A DNA stretch of 64,000 nt from Halomonas sp. BDJS001 (GCF_026104355.1 NZ_CP110535.1:1178001-1242000), one strand, 5' to 3'; shown: positions 36,117-45,685, numbered from the stretch's first letter. The notes: generated from the sequence alone by a model not told the origin. Made by a program: numbers and translations.

Positions 36117-37301
36117 ATGGGAAGTTTGAATCAAAGAGCTCGCACAACACGTGGCCGGGGGATCCTCCCGTTTTTGCTGTTAATGGCTTTGCTGGCGGGA
36201 TGTGAAGCCAAGAGCGAGGAGGCCGCGGCTGCGCCACCACCGCCGCCAGAAGTCGACGTGGTGAATATCGTTGCTCAACCGGTAGTGTTGAGTGAGTCTT
36301 TCACCGGGCGGGTAGAAGCGGCTGAAACGGTTGAGCTAAGGTCCAGAGTCAGCGGCTATATCGAGGAAGTGGCGTTCGAGGAGGGCGAGCTGGTGGAGCA
36401 GGGAGATCTGCTGTTCCAGATCGATCCTCGGCCCTATCAGGCGCGGGTCGGCGCCGCCCAGGCTGAGCTTGCCCAAGCCAGGAGCCAACTGGCCCAGGCT
36501 GGAAGCGAAGCCGAGCGGGCCCGTGTATTACTGGGGCGCCAGGCTATTTCCCAGGAGGTGCATGATCAGCGTCAATCAACCCTGAGTAACGCTCGTGCCA
36601 TGGTCGATGCCGCTGAGGCAGCGTTGCAGACCGCCGAGCTTGACCTTGAATACACCCGCATTACAGCGCCGGTCAGTGGCCGCGCCGGTCGGGCGATGGT
36701 CACTCGCGGTAACCTGGCCAACGCCGATCAGAGCCTGTTGACCACGCTGGTCACCATCGATCCGATCCATGTCTACTTTGAGGCGGACGAGCAGGCCGCG
36801 TTTGCCAGCTATGCACTACTGAGTGGAGAGGAGCCGAACAGCCTGAAGATCGAACTGGGTGGCGACGCCACGCGGCAGTTCACTGGCACCCTGGACTTTA
36901 TCGACAACCGTTTGAACCCTAACACCGGCACTCTGCAATTCCGGGCGCTGTTGGCCAATCCAGATGGCCGCATTCGTCCTGGGGAGTTTGCGCGGGTCGA
37001 AATGCCGGTCGCGCGGTTGGAGCAAGCATTGCTGGTGGATGGCAAGGCGGTGCTGACCGACCAGGATCGCCGCTACGTCTACGTGGTGGATGAGAACAAC
37101 CTGGCCCAGCGTCGCCCGGTCGCCACAGGGCGCCAGGTGGGTGAACGCACGGTCATCAGCGAAGGGCTCGCTGCCGGTGATCGGGTGATCGTCAACGGGG
37201 TGCAAAAAGTCTTTATGCCGGGCATGGAAGTGAGCCCTCAAACGGTGTCCGCCGCCCCGGCTGCTGACGCTCAACCCGCTATTGCTGCCAGGGAGGACTA
37301 A
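36117..37301 (+). CDS. RND efflux periplasmic adaptor lipoprotein
   Basis: A 394-residue membrane-fusion protein of the MexA/AcrA type. The signal sequence ends in lipobox LLAGC (Cys about residue 30), so it is lipid-anchored in the inner membrane facing the periplasm. After that: barrel-sandwich lipoyl half VELRSRVSGYIEEVAFEEGE near 75-95, an alpha-helical hairpin rich in Ala, Gln and Arg near 105-160, the second lipoyl half ITAPVSGRAGRAMVTRG near 180, then the beta-barrel and membrane-proximal domains. ATG 36117 is chosen because GGAG lies 9 bases upstream; TTG 36102 is in frame but would overlap that site. Six bases separate it from the pump gene. Confidence 0.92.
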   Translation: MGSLNQRARTTRGRGILPFLLLMALLAGCEAKSEEAAAAPPPPPEVDVVNIVAQPVVLSESFTGRVEAAETVELRSRVSGYIEEVAFEEGELVEQGDLLFQIDPRPYQARVGAAQAELAQARSQLAQAGSEAERARVLLGRQAISQEVHDQRQSTLSNARAMVDAAEAALQTAELDLEYTRITAPVSGRAGRAMVTRGNLANADQSLLTTLVTIDPIHVYFEADEQAAFASYALLSGEEPNSLKIELGGDATRQFTGTLDFIDNRLNPNTGTLQFRALLANPDGRIRPGEFARVEMPVARLEQALLVDGKAVLTDQDRRYVYVVDENNLAQRRPVATGRQVGERTVISEGLAAGDRVIVNGVQKVFMPGMEVSPQTVSAAPAADAQPAIAARED

Positions 37302-37307
37302 ACCGCC

Positions 37308-40300
37308 ATGAATTTCTCGCGTTTCTTCGTGGACCGACCGATATTTGCGGCGGTGCTGTCGATTATTATTCTGGCGGTGGGGCTGATCTCGATTCCCAAC
37401 CTGCCGATCAGCGAGTACCCGGATGTCGTGCCGCCCTCCGTGGTGGTGCGCACGGTTTACCCCGGCGCCAACCCGAAGGAGATCGCCGAAACGGTCGCCA
37501 CGCCCTTGGAAGAAGCCATCAATGGCGTCGAGGACATGATGTACCTCAAGTCCGTGGCGGGCTCTGATGGTGTGCTGCAAATGACCGTCACCTTCCGCCC
37601 GGGTACCGATGCCGAGGAGGCCGCCGTTCGGGTGCAGAACCGCGTCAGCCAGGCAGAAGCCCGACTACCGGAAGCCGTGCGTCGGCAGGGCGTCACCACC
37701 CAAAAGCAGTCGCCTACGTTTCTGATGGTCGTTCACCTGACATCGCCCAGCGGCGAATACGACACTCTCTACCTGCGCAACTATGTGCGGCTGAATGTCC
37801 GTGATCGATTGGCCCGGCTCGAAGGGGTCGGTGATGCGCAAATCTTCGGCGGGGGAGACTATGCCATGCGGGCGTGGCTCGATCCTGATCGCATAGCTGC
37901 CCGCGGCCTGACGGCCAGTGATGTGGTCGGCGCCATGCGTGAACAGAACGTGCAGGTCTCCGCCGGGCAGTTAGGGGCCGAACCCATAGAAGAGAGTGAC
38001 TTCCTCACCCTGATCAACGCCCGAGGGCGGCTGGAAACGGTCGAGGAGTTTGGCGACATCGTGCTGAAGCGCGGTGAGGGCGGCGAGATCCTCAGGCTTG
38101 CGGATGTGGCCCGGCTGGAAATGGGGGCCGGGGACTATACGCTGCGCTCGCAGTTGGACGGCAACAACGCCGTGGGTGTGGGGATATTCCAGGCGCCGGG
38201 CGCCAATGCGCTGGAAATTCGCGAGCAGGTCGTCGCCACCATGGACGAGCTGTCTGAACAGTTCCCGGAAGGCGTGGAGTATGAAGCGGTCTACGACACC
38301 ACTATCTTCGTGAATGACTCGATCAAGTCGGTGATTGCCACCCTGCTGGAAGCCGTGCTGCTGGTGGTGCTGGTCGTCACGCTGTTCCTGCAGACCTGGC
38401 GTGCCTCCATTATTCCGCTGCTGGCGGTGCCGGTATCGGTGATCGGTACTTTCGCGGCGCTCTACCTGCTGGGTTACTCCATCAACACCCTGACCCTGTT
38501 TGGCCTGGTGTTGGCCATCGGTATCGTGGTGGACGACGCTATCGTGGTGGTGGAAAACGTGGAGCGGAATATCGAAGAGGGCCTAAAGCCTCAGGCCGCC
38601 GCGCATCAGGCAATGCGGGAAGTCTCCGGGCCTATCATCGCGGTGGGGCTAGTGCTGTGTGCGGTGTTTATCCCCATGGCCTTCCTGTCGGGGGTGACCG
38701 GGCAATTCTATAGCCAGTTCGCGGTGACGATTGCCATCTCCACGGTGATCTCCACCATCAACTCGCTGACCCTGTCGCCCGCGCTGGCCGCGATGCTGCT
38801 CAAGCCCCATGACGCGCCCAAAGATCGACTCACCCGCGTGATCGATACGCTGTTTGGCTGGATTTTCCGTCCCTTCAACCGCTTCTTTAACGCCAGCTCC
38901 AACAAGTACCAGGGCGGCGTGGCCCGCTCCCTGAAGCATCGTGGTGCGGTGTTTGTGGTCTACGCGTTGTTGTTGCTGGGCACTGACGTGATGTTCAAGG
39001 CGGTGCCGCCAGGGTTTATCCCGGTGCAGGACAAGCTGTACCTGATTGCTGGCGTCATCCTGCCGGAAGGGGCGTCGCTGGAGCGAACCGACCAGATGCT
39101 TCAGGACGTCGTGGATATCGCTATGGAAACCGAAGGTGTGGAGCACGCCATCGCCTTTCCCGGCCTGAACGCGCTGCAGTTCACCAACACCTCAAACACC
39201 GGGGTGGCCTTTCTAACCCTCAGTGCCTTTGGTGAGCGCAGTCTCAGCGCTGCGGAGATAAACGCCCGCATCAACCAGGGCATTGGTGGCTTGAAAGAAG
39301 GCTTTGCGTTCTCCTTTATGCCGCCGCCGATTCTGGGCCTGGGCAACGGGTCTGGCTTCCAGCTGTTTATCGAGGATCGCGGCAATCTAGGCTACGGGGC
39401 GCTGCAGCAGGCGGTTAACCAACTCCAGGGCGCGATTGCGCAAACGCCGGGGATGGGCTTTCCGATCAGCAGCTATCAATCCAACGTTCCCCAGCTGGAT
39501 GCTGAAGTGGATCGGCTGAGAGCCAAGGCCCAGGGTGTGCCTCTGACGGAGTTATTCGACACCCTGCAGACTTATCTTGGCTCGACCTATGTGAATGACT
39601 TCAACCGCTTTGGCCGCACCTGGCAGGTGATCGCCCAGGCCGACGCCCCTTATCGGGCCAGCGTGGAAGACATCGCCCGGTTACGCACCCGTAACGACCA
39701 GGGCGAAATGGTGCCCATCGGCACCATGGTGGATATTCGTCAAACCTTCGGCCCCGACCCGGTATTGCGCTACAACGGCTACCCGGCGGCGGACTTGGCT
39801 GGTGAGTTCGACCCCCGCGTGCTCTCTTCCGCCCAGGCGATGGACGTCATCAACGCCCTTGCTGAAGAGGTGCTGCCGCCGGGCATGGCGCTGGAGTGGA
39901 CCGACCTGAGCTACCAGCAGTCCACCCAGGGTAACGCGGCGTTGGTGGTCTTCCCGCTGTCGATCCTGCTGGTATTCCTGGTGCTGGCGGCGCTTTACGA
40001 GAGCTGGACGCTGCCGCTGGCGGTGATTCTGATCGTACCCATGTCGATGCTCGCGGCGCTGATTGGCGTCTGGTTTGGCGGGGGCGATAACAACATCTTC
40101 GTGCAGGTGGGGCTGGTGGTGCTGATTGGCCTGGCGTGTAAGAACGCCATCCTGATCGTGGAATTCGCCCGGGAGCTGGAACTGCAGGGCAAGGGCGTGG
40201 TGGAAGCGGCCCTGGAAGCCTGCCGGTTGCGGCTGCGGCCGATCATCATGACCTCGATCGCCTTCACGGCGGCGGTGTTGCCTTCGGTAGTCGCCACTGG

Positions 40301-40511
40301 CGCAGGCGCCGAGGTACGGGCGGCGCTGGGTACGGCGGTGTTTGCCGGCATGATTGGGGTGACGCTGTTCGGCCTGTTCCTGACCCCGGTATTCTATGTG
40401 GCACTGCGCAAGCTCTCCGGTTCTCGGCCGCTTGTTAGCCATCACAGCGCTAATTTGGAGACCGATAAGAGCGCCGGTCAGGGTGACTTACCTGAAGTTA
40501 TTCGCTATTAA
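37308..40511 (+). CDS. RND multidrug efflux pump, HAE1 family
   Basis: A 1067-residue inner-membrane drug:proton antiporter of the AcrB/MexB type. It begins MNFSRFFVDRPIFAAVLSII as HAE1 pumps do. The proton-relay residues are present: the Asp pair in GIVVDDAIVVVENVER (fourth helix) and the Lys in GLACKNAILIVEFA (tenth helix). Two large periplasmic loops follow helices 1 and 7, and a short polar tail ends the protein. It works with the adaptor just upstream and an outer-membrane TolC/OprM-type channel; no channel gene is encoded here, so a TolC elsewhere is needed. Regulation is probably through the divergent AraC protein. A strong terminator follows. Confidence 0.95.
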   Translation: MNFSRFFVDRPIFAAVLSIIILAVGLISIPNLPISEYPDVVPPSVVVRTVYPGANPKEIAETVATPLEEAINGVEDMMYLKSVAGSDGVLQMTVTFRPGTDAEEAAVRVQNRVSQAEARLPEAVRRQGVTTQKQSPTFLMVVHLTSPSGEYDTLYLRNYVRLNVRDRLARLEGVGDAQIFGGGDYAMRAWLDPDRIAARGLTASDVVGAMREQNVQVSAGQLGAEPIEESDFLTLINARGRLETVEEFGDIVLKRGEGGEILRLADVARLEMGAGDYTLRSQLDGNNAVGVGIFQAPGANALEIREQVVATMDELSEQFPEGVEYEAVYDTTIFVNDSIKSVIATLLEAVLLVVLVVTLFLQTWRASIIPLLAVPVSVIGTFAALYLLGYSINTLTLFGLVLAIGIVVDDAIVVVENVERNIEEGLKPQAAAHQAMREVSGPIIAVGLVLCAVFIPMAFLSGVTGQFYSQFAVTIAISTVISTINSLTLSPALAAMLLKPHDAPKDRLTRVIDTLFGWIFRPFNRFFNASSNKYQGGVARSLKHRGAVFVVYALLLLGTDVMFKAVPPGFIPVQDKLYLIAGVILPEGASLERTDQMLQDVVDIAMETEGVEHAIAFPGLNALQFTNTSNTGVAFLTLSAFGERSLSAAEINARINQGIGGLKEGFAFSFMPPPILGLGNGSGFQLFIEDRGNLGYGALQQAVNQLQGAIAQTPGMGFPISSYQSNVPQLDAEVDRLRAKAQGVPLTELFDTLQTYLGSTYVNDFNRFGRTWQVIAQADAPYRASVEDIARLRTRNDQGEMVPIGTMVDIRQTFGPDPVLRYNGYPAADLAGEFDPRVLSSAQAMDVINALAEEVLPPGMALEWTDLSYQQSTQGNAALVVFPLSILLVFLVLAALYESWTLPLAVILIVPMSMLAALIGVWFGGGDNNIFVQVGLVVLIGLACKNAILIVEFARELELQGKGVVEAALEACRLRLRPIIMTSIAFTAAVLPSVVATGAGAEVRAALGTAVFAGMIGVTLFGLFLTPVFYVALRKLSGSRPLVSHHSANLETDKSAGQGDLPEVIRY

Positions 40512-40535
40512 TCAAAATTAGCTTTGTTGTAAGAG

Positions 40536-40586
40536 CCCACTGCACCCCTTTTGCTAATCAAGCATCAGCTGGGCAGTGGGTTTTTT
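40536..40586 (+). terminator. Rho-independent terminator of the RND operon
   Basis: CCCACTGC at 40536-40543 pairs perfectly with GCAGTGGG at 40573-40580, followed by TTTTTT at 40581-40586. The 29-base loop is longer than usual but stem and T-run are clear. Confidence 0.8.
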
Positions 40587-40773
40587 CCTTTCTGTTTAGA
40601 CACCCACTTGGTGACGGCTGCCGTAAACCGCAAGCTATAGTGCCAAGTCTTATCCATGTGTTCATACACTTGTCTATTCTAATAATTCATTTTGGTGCGC
40701 TTGATTGATTATGCGCTTTATTATAGCGCGTTTTAATGGCCTTAAAGTGGGGGTTGAAACAGCGTTGTGTGGC

Positions 40774-40790
40774 GTGAAAATTTATTTCAC
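40774..40790. promoter_or_regulatory. Candidate operator upstream of the Lrp-type regulator
   Basis: GTGAAA and TTTCAC are arranged as a perfect inverted repeat around ATTTA, 66 bases upstream of the regulator start and just upstream of a TATGCT (-10-like) at 40805-40810. It may be an autoregulatory Lrp-type site. The rest of the 344-base gap holds only the terminator above. Confidence 0.4.
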
Positions 40791-40855
40791 TTAACCCTTG
40801 GTGATATGCTATTTTTAGAAAAATATACTCAAAATAATAGATAGGGGGAAATAAA

Positions 40856-41323
40856 TTGCTTATTGATCGATTTGATTTAAAAATTCTTGAACAGCTGCAG
40901 CGCGATGATACTCTTTCTATAGCACAGCTTGCAGAGGGGATTGGTCTCTCTGTTACGCCATGCTGGCGGCGAATACAAAGACTGGAAAAAGAAGGCGTCA
41001 TTGAAAAAAGAATTGCCGTACTGAGCCCTGAAAAACTGGAGCTTAGTCTCACCGTGTTTGTGATGGTTAAAACGGATAAACATAACCAAGCTTGGCTTAA
41101 CGCATTTCAGGAAACCGTTAAGGAATTTCCTGAAATCGTAGAAGTCAATCGTTTGGCAGGTGAGTATGACTACTTACTCAAGGTCATTACGCGCAATAAC
41201 CAGTCTTATGACGCCTTTTATAAAAGGCTTATTGCGAGAATAGAGCTTAGTAATGTCACATCGTGCTTCTCAATGGAACAAGTCAAGAAAACCAACGAGC
41301 TCCCCCTCGGTGATCTCTCATGA
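40856..41323 (+). CDS. Lrp/AsnC-family transcriptional regulator
   Basis: A 155-residue leucine-responsive-type regulator. The N-terminal helix-turn-helix (about 1-60) reads FDLKILEQLQRDDTLSIAQL and then GLSVTPCWRRIQRLEKEGVI; the RAM effector-binding domain follows with VFVMVKTDKH and AGEYDYLLKVITRN. Start is TTG 40856 with AGGGGGA about 8 bases before. Its end overlaps the PLP-enzyme gene on the same strand by up to 70 bases, so both are likely on one transcript and the regulator probably controls that enzyme in response to an amino acid. Confidence 0.9.
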   Translation: MLIDRFDLKILEQLQRDDTLSIAQLAEGIGLSVTPCWRRIQRLEKEGVIEKRIAVLSPEKLELSLTVFVMVKTDKHNQAWLNAFQETVKEFPEIVEVNRLAGEYDYLLKVITRNNQSYDAFYKRLIARIELSNVTSCFSMEQVKKTNELPLGDLS

Positions 41324-42968
41324 ATGGATGGAGCGCCTGCAGAGCGGGGTGATTGGAGAGGGGCAGTCGATTCCTGGGCCATTCGGCACGTGCCCCTTGC
41401 TTTATGCCGACTACACCGCTTCAGGAAGGGCGCTTGATATCGTGGAGCGTGCGATGCAGGAAGCCGTGCTGCCTCTTTACGCCAACACCCATACCGAAAC
41501 CTCTTACACCGGCAAGATGACCACGCGGCTGCGTGAAGCTGCCCGCCAGACCGTCGCGGAATCGGTCGGTGCCAATCACGACTATGCGGTTATTTTTGCT
41601 GGCGCCGGGGCGACGGCGGCGATAGATCGCTGTTGTCGGATTCTTGAACTGACGCCTGGGCAGAGTGCTTCGCAAGCAGCCAAACCTGTGGTGTTTGTTG
41701 GTCCCTACGAGCATCACTCCAATGATCTGATGTGGCGAGAGTGTGATGTGGACGTGGTGCGCATTCCGTTAGCCAGCGATGGCCTCCCTGATCTAATGGT
41801 GCTTGAACAGCAGTTGCAAGCCTATGCACAACGGGATATCAAAGTAGTAGCCTTTTCGGCCGCTTCCAACGTCACGGGCATTTTGACCCCGGTGCAACAA
41901 GTGGCAAGGCTGGCGCATCAATACGGCGGCCTGGCTATCTTTGACTATGCGGCGAGTGGGCCCTACGTGAACATCGATATGGCTGGTAGCGGCCACGATG
42001 ATCACCTGGATGCCATTTTTCTATCGCCCCATAAGTTTGTTGGTGGGCCGGGCAGTTCCGGCGTATTGGTGATTCGCAAAGCTTTATGCTGCAACGCCAA
42101 GCCATCCATCGCCGGAGGCGGCACAGTCTCCTACGTGACGGCGGCCCATCACCGCTATGTCAGTAGTGTTGAACGCCGGGAAGAGGCGGGTACCCCCAAT
42201 ATCCTCGGGGATATTCGAGCCGGGCTGGCGTTTCGTATCAAGGAGAGCGTTGGGGTCGAGGCGATTGAGTCACGCGAGCAAGCGCTGGTGGCGATGGCCG
42301 TGGCACGCTGGCAAAAAGTCGCTAACGTGCATCTGCTGGGGGCCCTTGATGTGCCCAGGCTGGCGATTTTCTCTTTCAACATTACTGTCGGTGGCAAGGC
42401 TATTCACCACAACCTTGTGGTTGCCATGTTGAATGACCTGTTTGGTATCCAGGCGAGAGGGGGGTGTTCCTGTGCGGGGCCTTATGGTCATGAACTGCTC
42501 GCCATTGATAACGAGACCGCAGCAGAACATGAGTTTTTAGTCCAAAAAGGTAAAAGCATATATCGCCCAGGTTGGGTAAGGCTCGGATTTAACTTCTTTT
42601 TTAGTAATGAGACGGCTAACTATGTAATATCAGCAGTCGAGTTTATTGCGCGTTATGCGCCGGTATTAATGAAATTATATTCAGTCGATGAAGCCACCGG
42701 TGTCTGGGTCGCTCAGTACCAGAAACGGCCTACTCAGTCGGAGGCGCCAGTGACACCACAACTGTTGGATACGCTTTTGCATCAGGACGCTTTAACAGAG
42801 CCCGCCGAGACGCAGGAATCCGTGGATTGTTTTGCCCGAGCACTTGCGTTGGTCGAGCAGGCGAAAGTTCTTCCTTTACCCGCCAGTCGTCACGATGACG
42901 ACGTACCCATTCGCTGGTTCTGGTGGCCCCATGAAGCAGACCAGGCTGGTGCGCTATATCGCCATTAG
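41253..42968 (+). CDS. PLP-dependent class V aminotransferase-fold enzyme
   Basis: A 571-residue enzyme of the class V aminotransferase / cysteine-desulfurase-like fold. It has YADYTASGRAL near 52-62, NTHTETSYTG near 80, the cofactor-binding Asp in FDYAASGPY near 232 and the Schiff-base Lys in LSPHKFVGGPGSSG near 259. A GGCSCAGPYGHEL stretch near 405 has Cys residues as in desulfurases. The C-terminal 120 residues are an extension. The reaction is unknown: desulfuration, elimination and transamination are all possible. The start is uncertain: ATG 41253 overlaps the Lrp gene by 70 bases, and ATG 41328 is the shorter choice; residues just before 41328 (HEW) look conserved, so the longer form is kept. 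Confidence 0.78.
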   Translation: MSHRASQWNKSRKPTSSPSVISHEWMERLQSGVIGEGQSIPGPFGTCPLLYADYTASGRALDIVERAMQEAVLPLYANTHTETSYTGKMTTRLREAARQTVAESVGANHDYAVIFAGAGATAAIDRCCRILELTPGQSASQAAKPVVFVGPYEHHSNDLMWRECDVDVVRIPLASDGLPDLMVLEQQLQAYAQRDIKVVAFSAASNVTGILTPVQQVARLAHQYGGLAIFDYAASGPYVNIDMAGSGHDDHLDAIFLSPHKFVGGPGSSGVLVIRKALCCNAKPSIAGGGTVSYVTAAHHRYVSSVERREEAGTPNILGDIRAGLAFRIKESVGVEAIESREQALVAMAVARWQKVANVHLLGALDVPRLAIFSFNITVGGKAIHHNLVVAMLNDLFGIQARGGCSCAGPYGHELLAIDNETAAEHEFLVQKGKSIYRPGWVRLGFNFFFSNETANYVISAVEFIARYAPVLMKLYSVDEATGVWVAQYQKRPTQSEAPVTPQLLDTLLHQDALTEPAETQESVDCFARALALVEQAKVLPLPASRHDDDVPIRWFWWPHEADQAGALYRH

Positions 42969-43025
42969 CGAGAATCGTTTCAATCGTTTCTCTGATGAGA
43001 ATCAACAGATTATTCTCGCGGTGGC

Positions 43026-43991
43026 TCACCCCGCCAGCCATCCCCAAAGTTGATGATAGAGCGGAATGCCAATTAGCACATTGAAGGGGAAGGTGAGCCC
43101 CAGTGAGGCCAACATGGCAAGGCCAATGTTGGCGTCTGGAATCGCGGCGCGAATGGCGACAGGCGCGGCAATGTATGACGCGCTGGCAGTAAGACTCGCT
43201 AGAATAATCGCAGAGCCTGCGGGCAGCCCCAGCCAAAAGGCCATTAACAGCCCAAGGCTGGAGAGTACGACAGGCGCTATCAGTGCGAAGATGACCAAGC
43301 GACTATGTCCCCAGCGCAGGCTGCGCAGCGTTTCTGCGGCCACCAGTCCCATCTCTAGCAGGAACAGCGCCAGAATGCCCTGGAAGGCGTTGGTGTAAAG
43401 GCTGGTCACTGATTCACCGGCATTCGGGCCATAGAGCCAGCCGATCAAAACACCGCCCACTAGCAGAATCACGCCGCGATTGGTCAGGGTCTCGTGCCAG
43501 AGCCCTGACGTTTTATTCAGCTCTGCAGGTGTTGCAGTGCGGCTATCGCGGCTGAAGCGCCGGTAGAGTAACAGCCCGAGCATAATGGCGGGTAGTTCAA
43601 GCAGTACCAGGTAAAGGGTGACTTGGCCGCCGGTTATCAAACTATGCGCTTCAACATAGGCCAGTGCGACCGCGAAGGTGCCGGCACTCACCGAGCCGTA
43701 GTGAGCGGCAAGGCTGGCGCTATCTGCGAGCGAAAGCCGCACCACATAGCGAACCACCGGAAAAACGATCAACGGAATTAAAATTCCCAGCAGGGTGACC
43801 CCGGCCAGTTCGATAAGCAGCGCGGCATTCAAACTGCCGTGCAACGCCATACCGCCTTTAAGGCCAATGGTCAGCATCAGCAGCAGGCTTAGAATGTCAT
43901 AAGCGGCTTTGGGAATGCTGAGATCGGAGCGCACCACACCGGCCACCACACCTAACACAAAGAACATCACCACAATATCCGGCACGGACAA
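43026..43991 (-). CDS. SbtA-type sodium-dependent bicarbonate permease family protein
   Basis: A 321-residue membrane protein with about ten helices in two inverted halves, matching the DUF897/SbtA family. Motifs: LTIGLKGGMALHGS near 40-53, AHYGSVSAGTFAVALAYVE near 92-110 and the second-half ASLTASASYIAAPVAIRAAIPDA near 265-287. Family members import bicarbonate with sodium; in heterotrophs the substrate is less certain. No SbtB-type PII gene lies beside it. A divergent LysR regulator starts about 100 bases away, with a perfect palindrome in the gap. Confidence 0.85.
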   Translation of the reverse strand: MSVPDIVVMFFVLGVVAGVVRSDLSIPKAAYDILSLLLMLTIGLKGGMALHGSLNAALLIELAGVTLLGILIPLIVFPVVRYVVRLSLADSASLAAHYGSVSAGTFAVALAYVEAHSLITGGQVTLYLVLLELPAIMLGLLLYRRFSRDSRTATPAELNKTSGLWHETLTNRGVILLVGGVLIGWLYGPNAGESVTSLYTNAFQGILALFLLEMGLVAAETLRSLRWGHSRLVIFALIAPVVLSSLGLLMAFWLGLPAGSAIILASLTASASYIAAPVAIRAAIPDANIGLAMLASLGLTFPFNVLIGIPLYHQLWGWLAG

Positions 43992-44067
43992 TCTCCTTGA
44001 TGGGGTTTTAAAGCGGCTACTTTAACGATCCAAAGGGATTGATGAAAATAAATAAACTTTATATAGT

Positions 44068-44085
44068 CATAGATAATTATCTATG
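44068..44085. promoter_or_regulatory. Perfect 18-base palindrome between sbtA-like and LysR genes
   Basis: CATAGATAATTATCTATG reads the same on both strands, with a T-N11-A core as in LysR-type boxes. It lies 77 bases from the permease start and ends on an ATG that would otherwise be the first possible LysR start codon. It is very probably the operator of the LysR protein. Confidence 0.65.
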
Positions 44086-44094
44086 GTTCAGGTT

Positions 44095-45054
44095 ATGAAA
44101 GTACGCCAACTCACTTTTCGCTTGCTACAGGTCTATGCTGACGTGGTTCGCACAGGCTCGATTACTGCCACCGCAAATCGACTTCACCTGACTCAACCAA
44201 CGGTCTCCCAGCAGTTGAAACGGCTGCGGGAAATTGTCGGTGAATCCATTGTGCGTCAGGAGGATGGTCGCGTGGTGCCCACTGAGGTTGGCCAAGCGCT
44301 CTATCAGCTAAGTCAGGACTTGCTTAGCCGTGCCGATGTGTTTAGTCAGTACGTGGAAGAGTACAGCAGCGGCGGGCGTGGGCACTTCAGTATTGGCTTG
44401 GTCAATACCGCGCAATATGTATTGCCACGGCTATTAGGGCCGTTTAATCAGGCTAATCCGCAGGTCGATATCACGGTGGAGATCGGTAATCGTCAGCAGA
44501 TGCTCAATCGTTTTGAGCGCCATGAAGACGACCTTTACGTATTTAGTCACCCGCCTTTGGATGATGAGGTGCTGGCCGCTCCGTTCCTGAGCAACCCCTT
44601 GGTAGTGGTGGGGCCGGAGGCGTCCCACTGGGCCGATGTCAACGACCTCACCATGGAGGCCCTAAAAGACCAGCGTTTTCTGCTGCGCGAACCAGGCTCC
44701 GCAACCCGGCATACCTTTGATGCCTGGCTGTACAGTGCGGGTATTGAGCTGCGCTCCACCCAGCAGATCGCCAGCAATGAGGCTATTCGCCTTGCCGTGG
44801 CCTCGGGCATGGGGTTGGCGGTGCTGTCCCGGCATGTGGTGGCAGATGCCCCCAAAGGCATTCAAGAGCTGCCCTTGCAGGGCTTCCCGCTGAAAAGTCG
44901 CTGGCATTTTGTGGTGCGCAGAGAGCGTCGCTTACCGCCCGCCGCCTATCGTTTTTTGAGCTTTGTACAAGGCTCGCTGGCTCAAGCATTTGACGAGCCC
45001 GAAGGGGAACTGGCGGTGGCTGAACTGCTGCAAGCCTTAAAGGTTGAGCGTTGA
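44095..45054 (+). CDS. LysR-family regulator, divergent from the SbtA-like permease
   Basis: A 319-residue LysR-type regulator. Helix-turn-helix at about 1-60 (LTFRLLQVYADVVRTGSITA, HLTQPTVSQQLKRLREIVG), effector domain from about 90, with LREPGSATRHTFDAW near 205 and VASGMGLAVLSRHV near 240, resembling the CysB/CbbR branch. ATG 44095 (MKVRQLTFRLL) is chosen because the in-frame ATG at 44083 is the end of the palindromic operator and has no ribosome site. Gene order suggests control of the permease and of itself. Confidence 0.87.
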   Translation: MKVRQLTFRLLQVYADVVRTGSITATANRLHLTQPTVSQQLKRLREIVGESIVRQEDGRVVPTEVGQALYQLSQDLLSRADVFSQYVEEYSSGGRGHFSIGLVNTAQYVLPRLLGPFNQANPQVDITVEIGNRQQMLNRFERHEDDLYVFSHPPLDDEVLAAPFLSNPLVVVGPEASHWADVNDLTMEALKDQRFLLREPGSATRHTFDAWLYSAGIELRSTQQIASNEAIRLAVASGMGLAVLSRHVVADAPKGIQELPLQGFPLKSRWHFVVRRERRLPPAAYRFLSFVQGSLAQAFDEPEGELAVAELLQALKVER

Positions 45055-45214
45055 AACGGCTCCGCAGCAGCATCACTACTCCCGTTGAAGGCGCCGATGA
45101 GCTCATACGCTAAGCTATTATGAGAGGACTTAAAAGGGAGCTGAAGACCGCACTCGGTGCATGCAGTCGTGCTTCGATACTCAATTTGGGTAACCGCTGC
45201 AAACGGAGGTAACC

Positions 45215-45685
45215 ATGCTGCTCAAAGGATCATGTCACTGCCAGGCTGTGATGTTTAGTGTGAGGTCTCAGCACCCCTATCCATTCAACCGCTGTTACTG
45301 CTCTATTTGCCGTAAAACGGCAGGTGGTGGGGGGTATGCCATCAATCTCAGTGGCGATAGCAAAACGCTCAATGTCAGTGGTGATGAGCACATTTCGATC
45401 TACCGAGCGGTTATTAATGGCATGCAAAGCACGGGAGAGAGACATTTTTGCAAGCACTGCGCCTCATCGCTATGGGTTTACGATCCTGACTGGCCCGAGC
45501 TGGTGCATCCCTTCGCCTCGTCGATCGATACTCCTTTACCTACACCGCCCAAGCGAACACATATGATGCTGGGAAGCCGGGCCGACTGGGTCGAGGTCAA
45601 TGGGCAGTTCCAAGATAAATGCTTCGACGAATACCCGGATGAAAGTCTTGCCGAGTGGCACCAGCGCCAGGGGTTGGAGTGTTAG
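45215..45685 (+). CDS. GFA-family (glutathione-dependent formaldehyde-activating-like) zinc protein
   Basis: A 156-residue protein of the Mss4-like GFA fold. Zinc-binding Cys are seen in GSCHCQAVMF (residues 7 and 9), CYCSICRKT (near 27-32) and FCKHCASSL (near 79-82), the family pattern. The name reflects one described member; most are not biochemically tested. ACGGAGGTAACC directly before the ATG is a very good ribosome site. It stands alone between the LysR gene and the copper-storage gene. Confidence 0.87.
   Translation: MLLKGSCHCQAVMFSVRSQHPYPFNRCYCSICRKTAGGGGYAINLSGDSKTLNVSGDEHISIYRAVINGMQSTGERHFCKHCASSLWVYDPDWPELVHPFASSIDTPLPTPPKRTHMMLGSRADWVEVNGQFQDKCFDEYPDESLAEWHQRQGLEC

Noticed and set aside
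39681..40445. 254-codon minus-strand frame inside the RND pump gene
   Set aside because: Antisense of conserved pump sequence; His/Gln/Arg-rich shadow protein.
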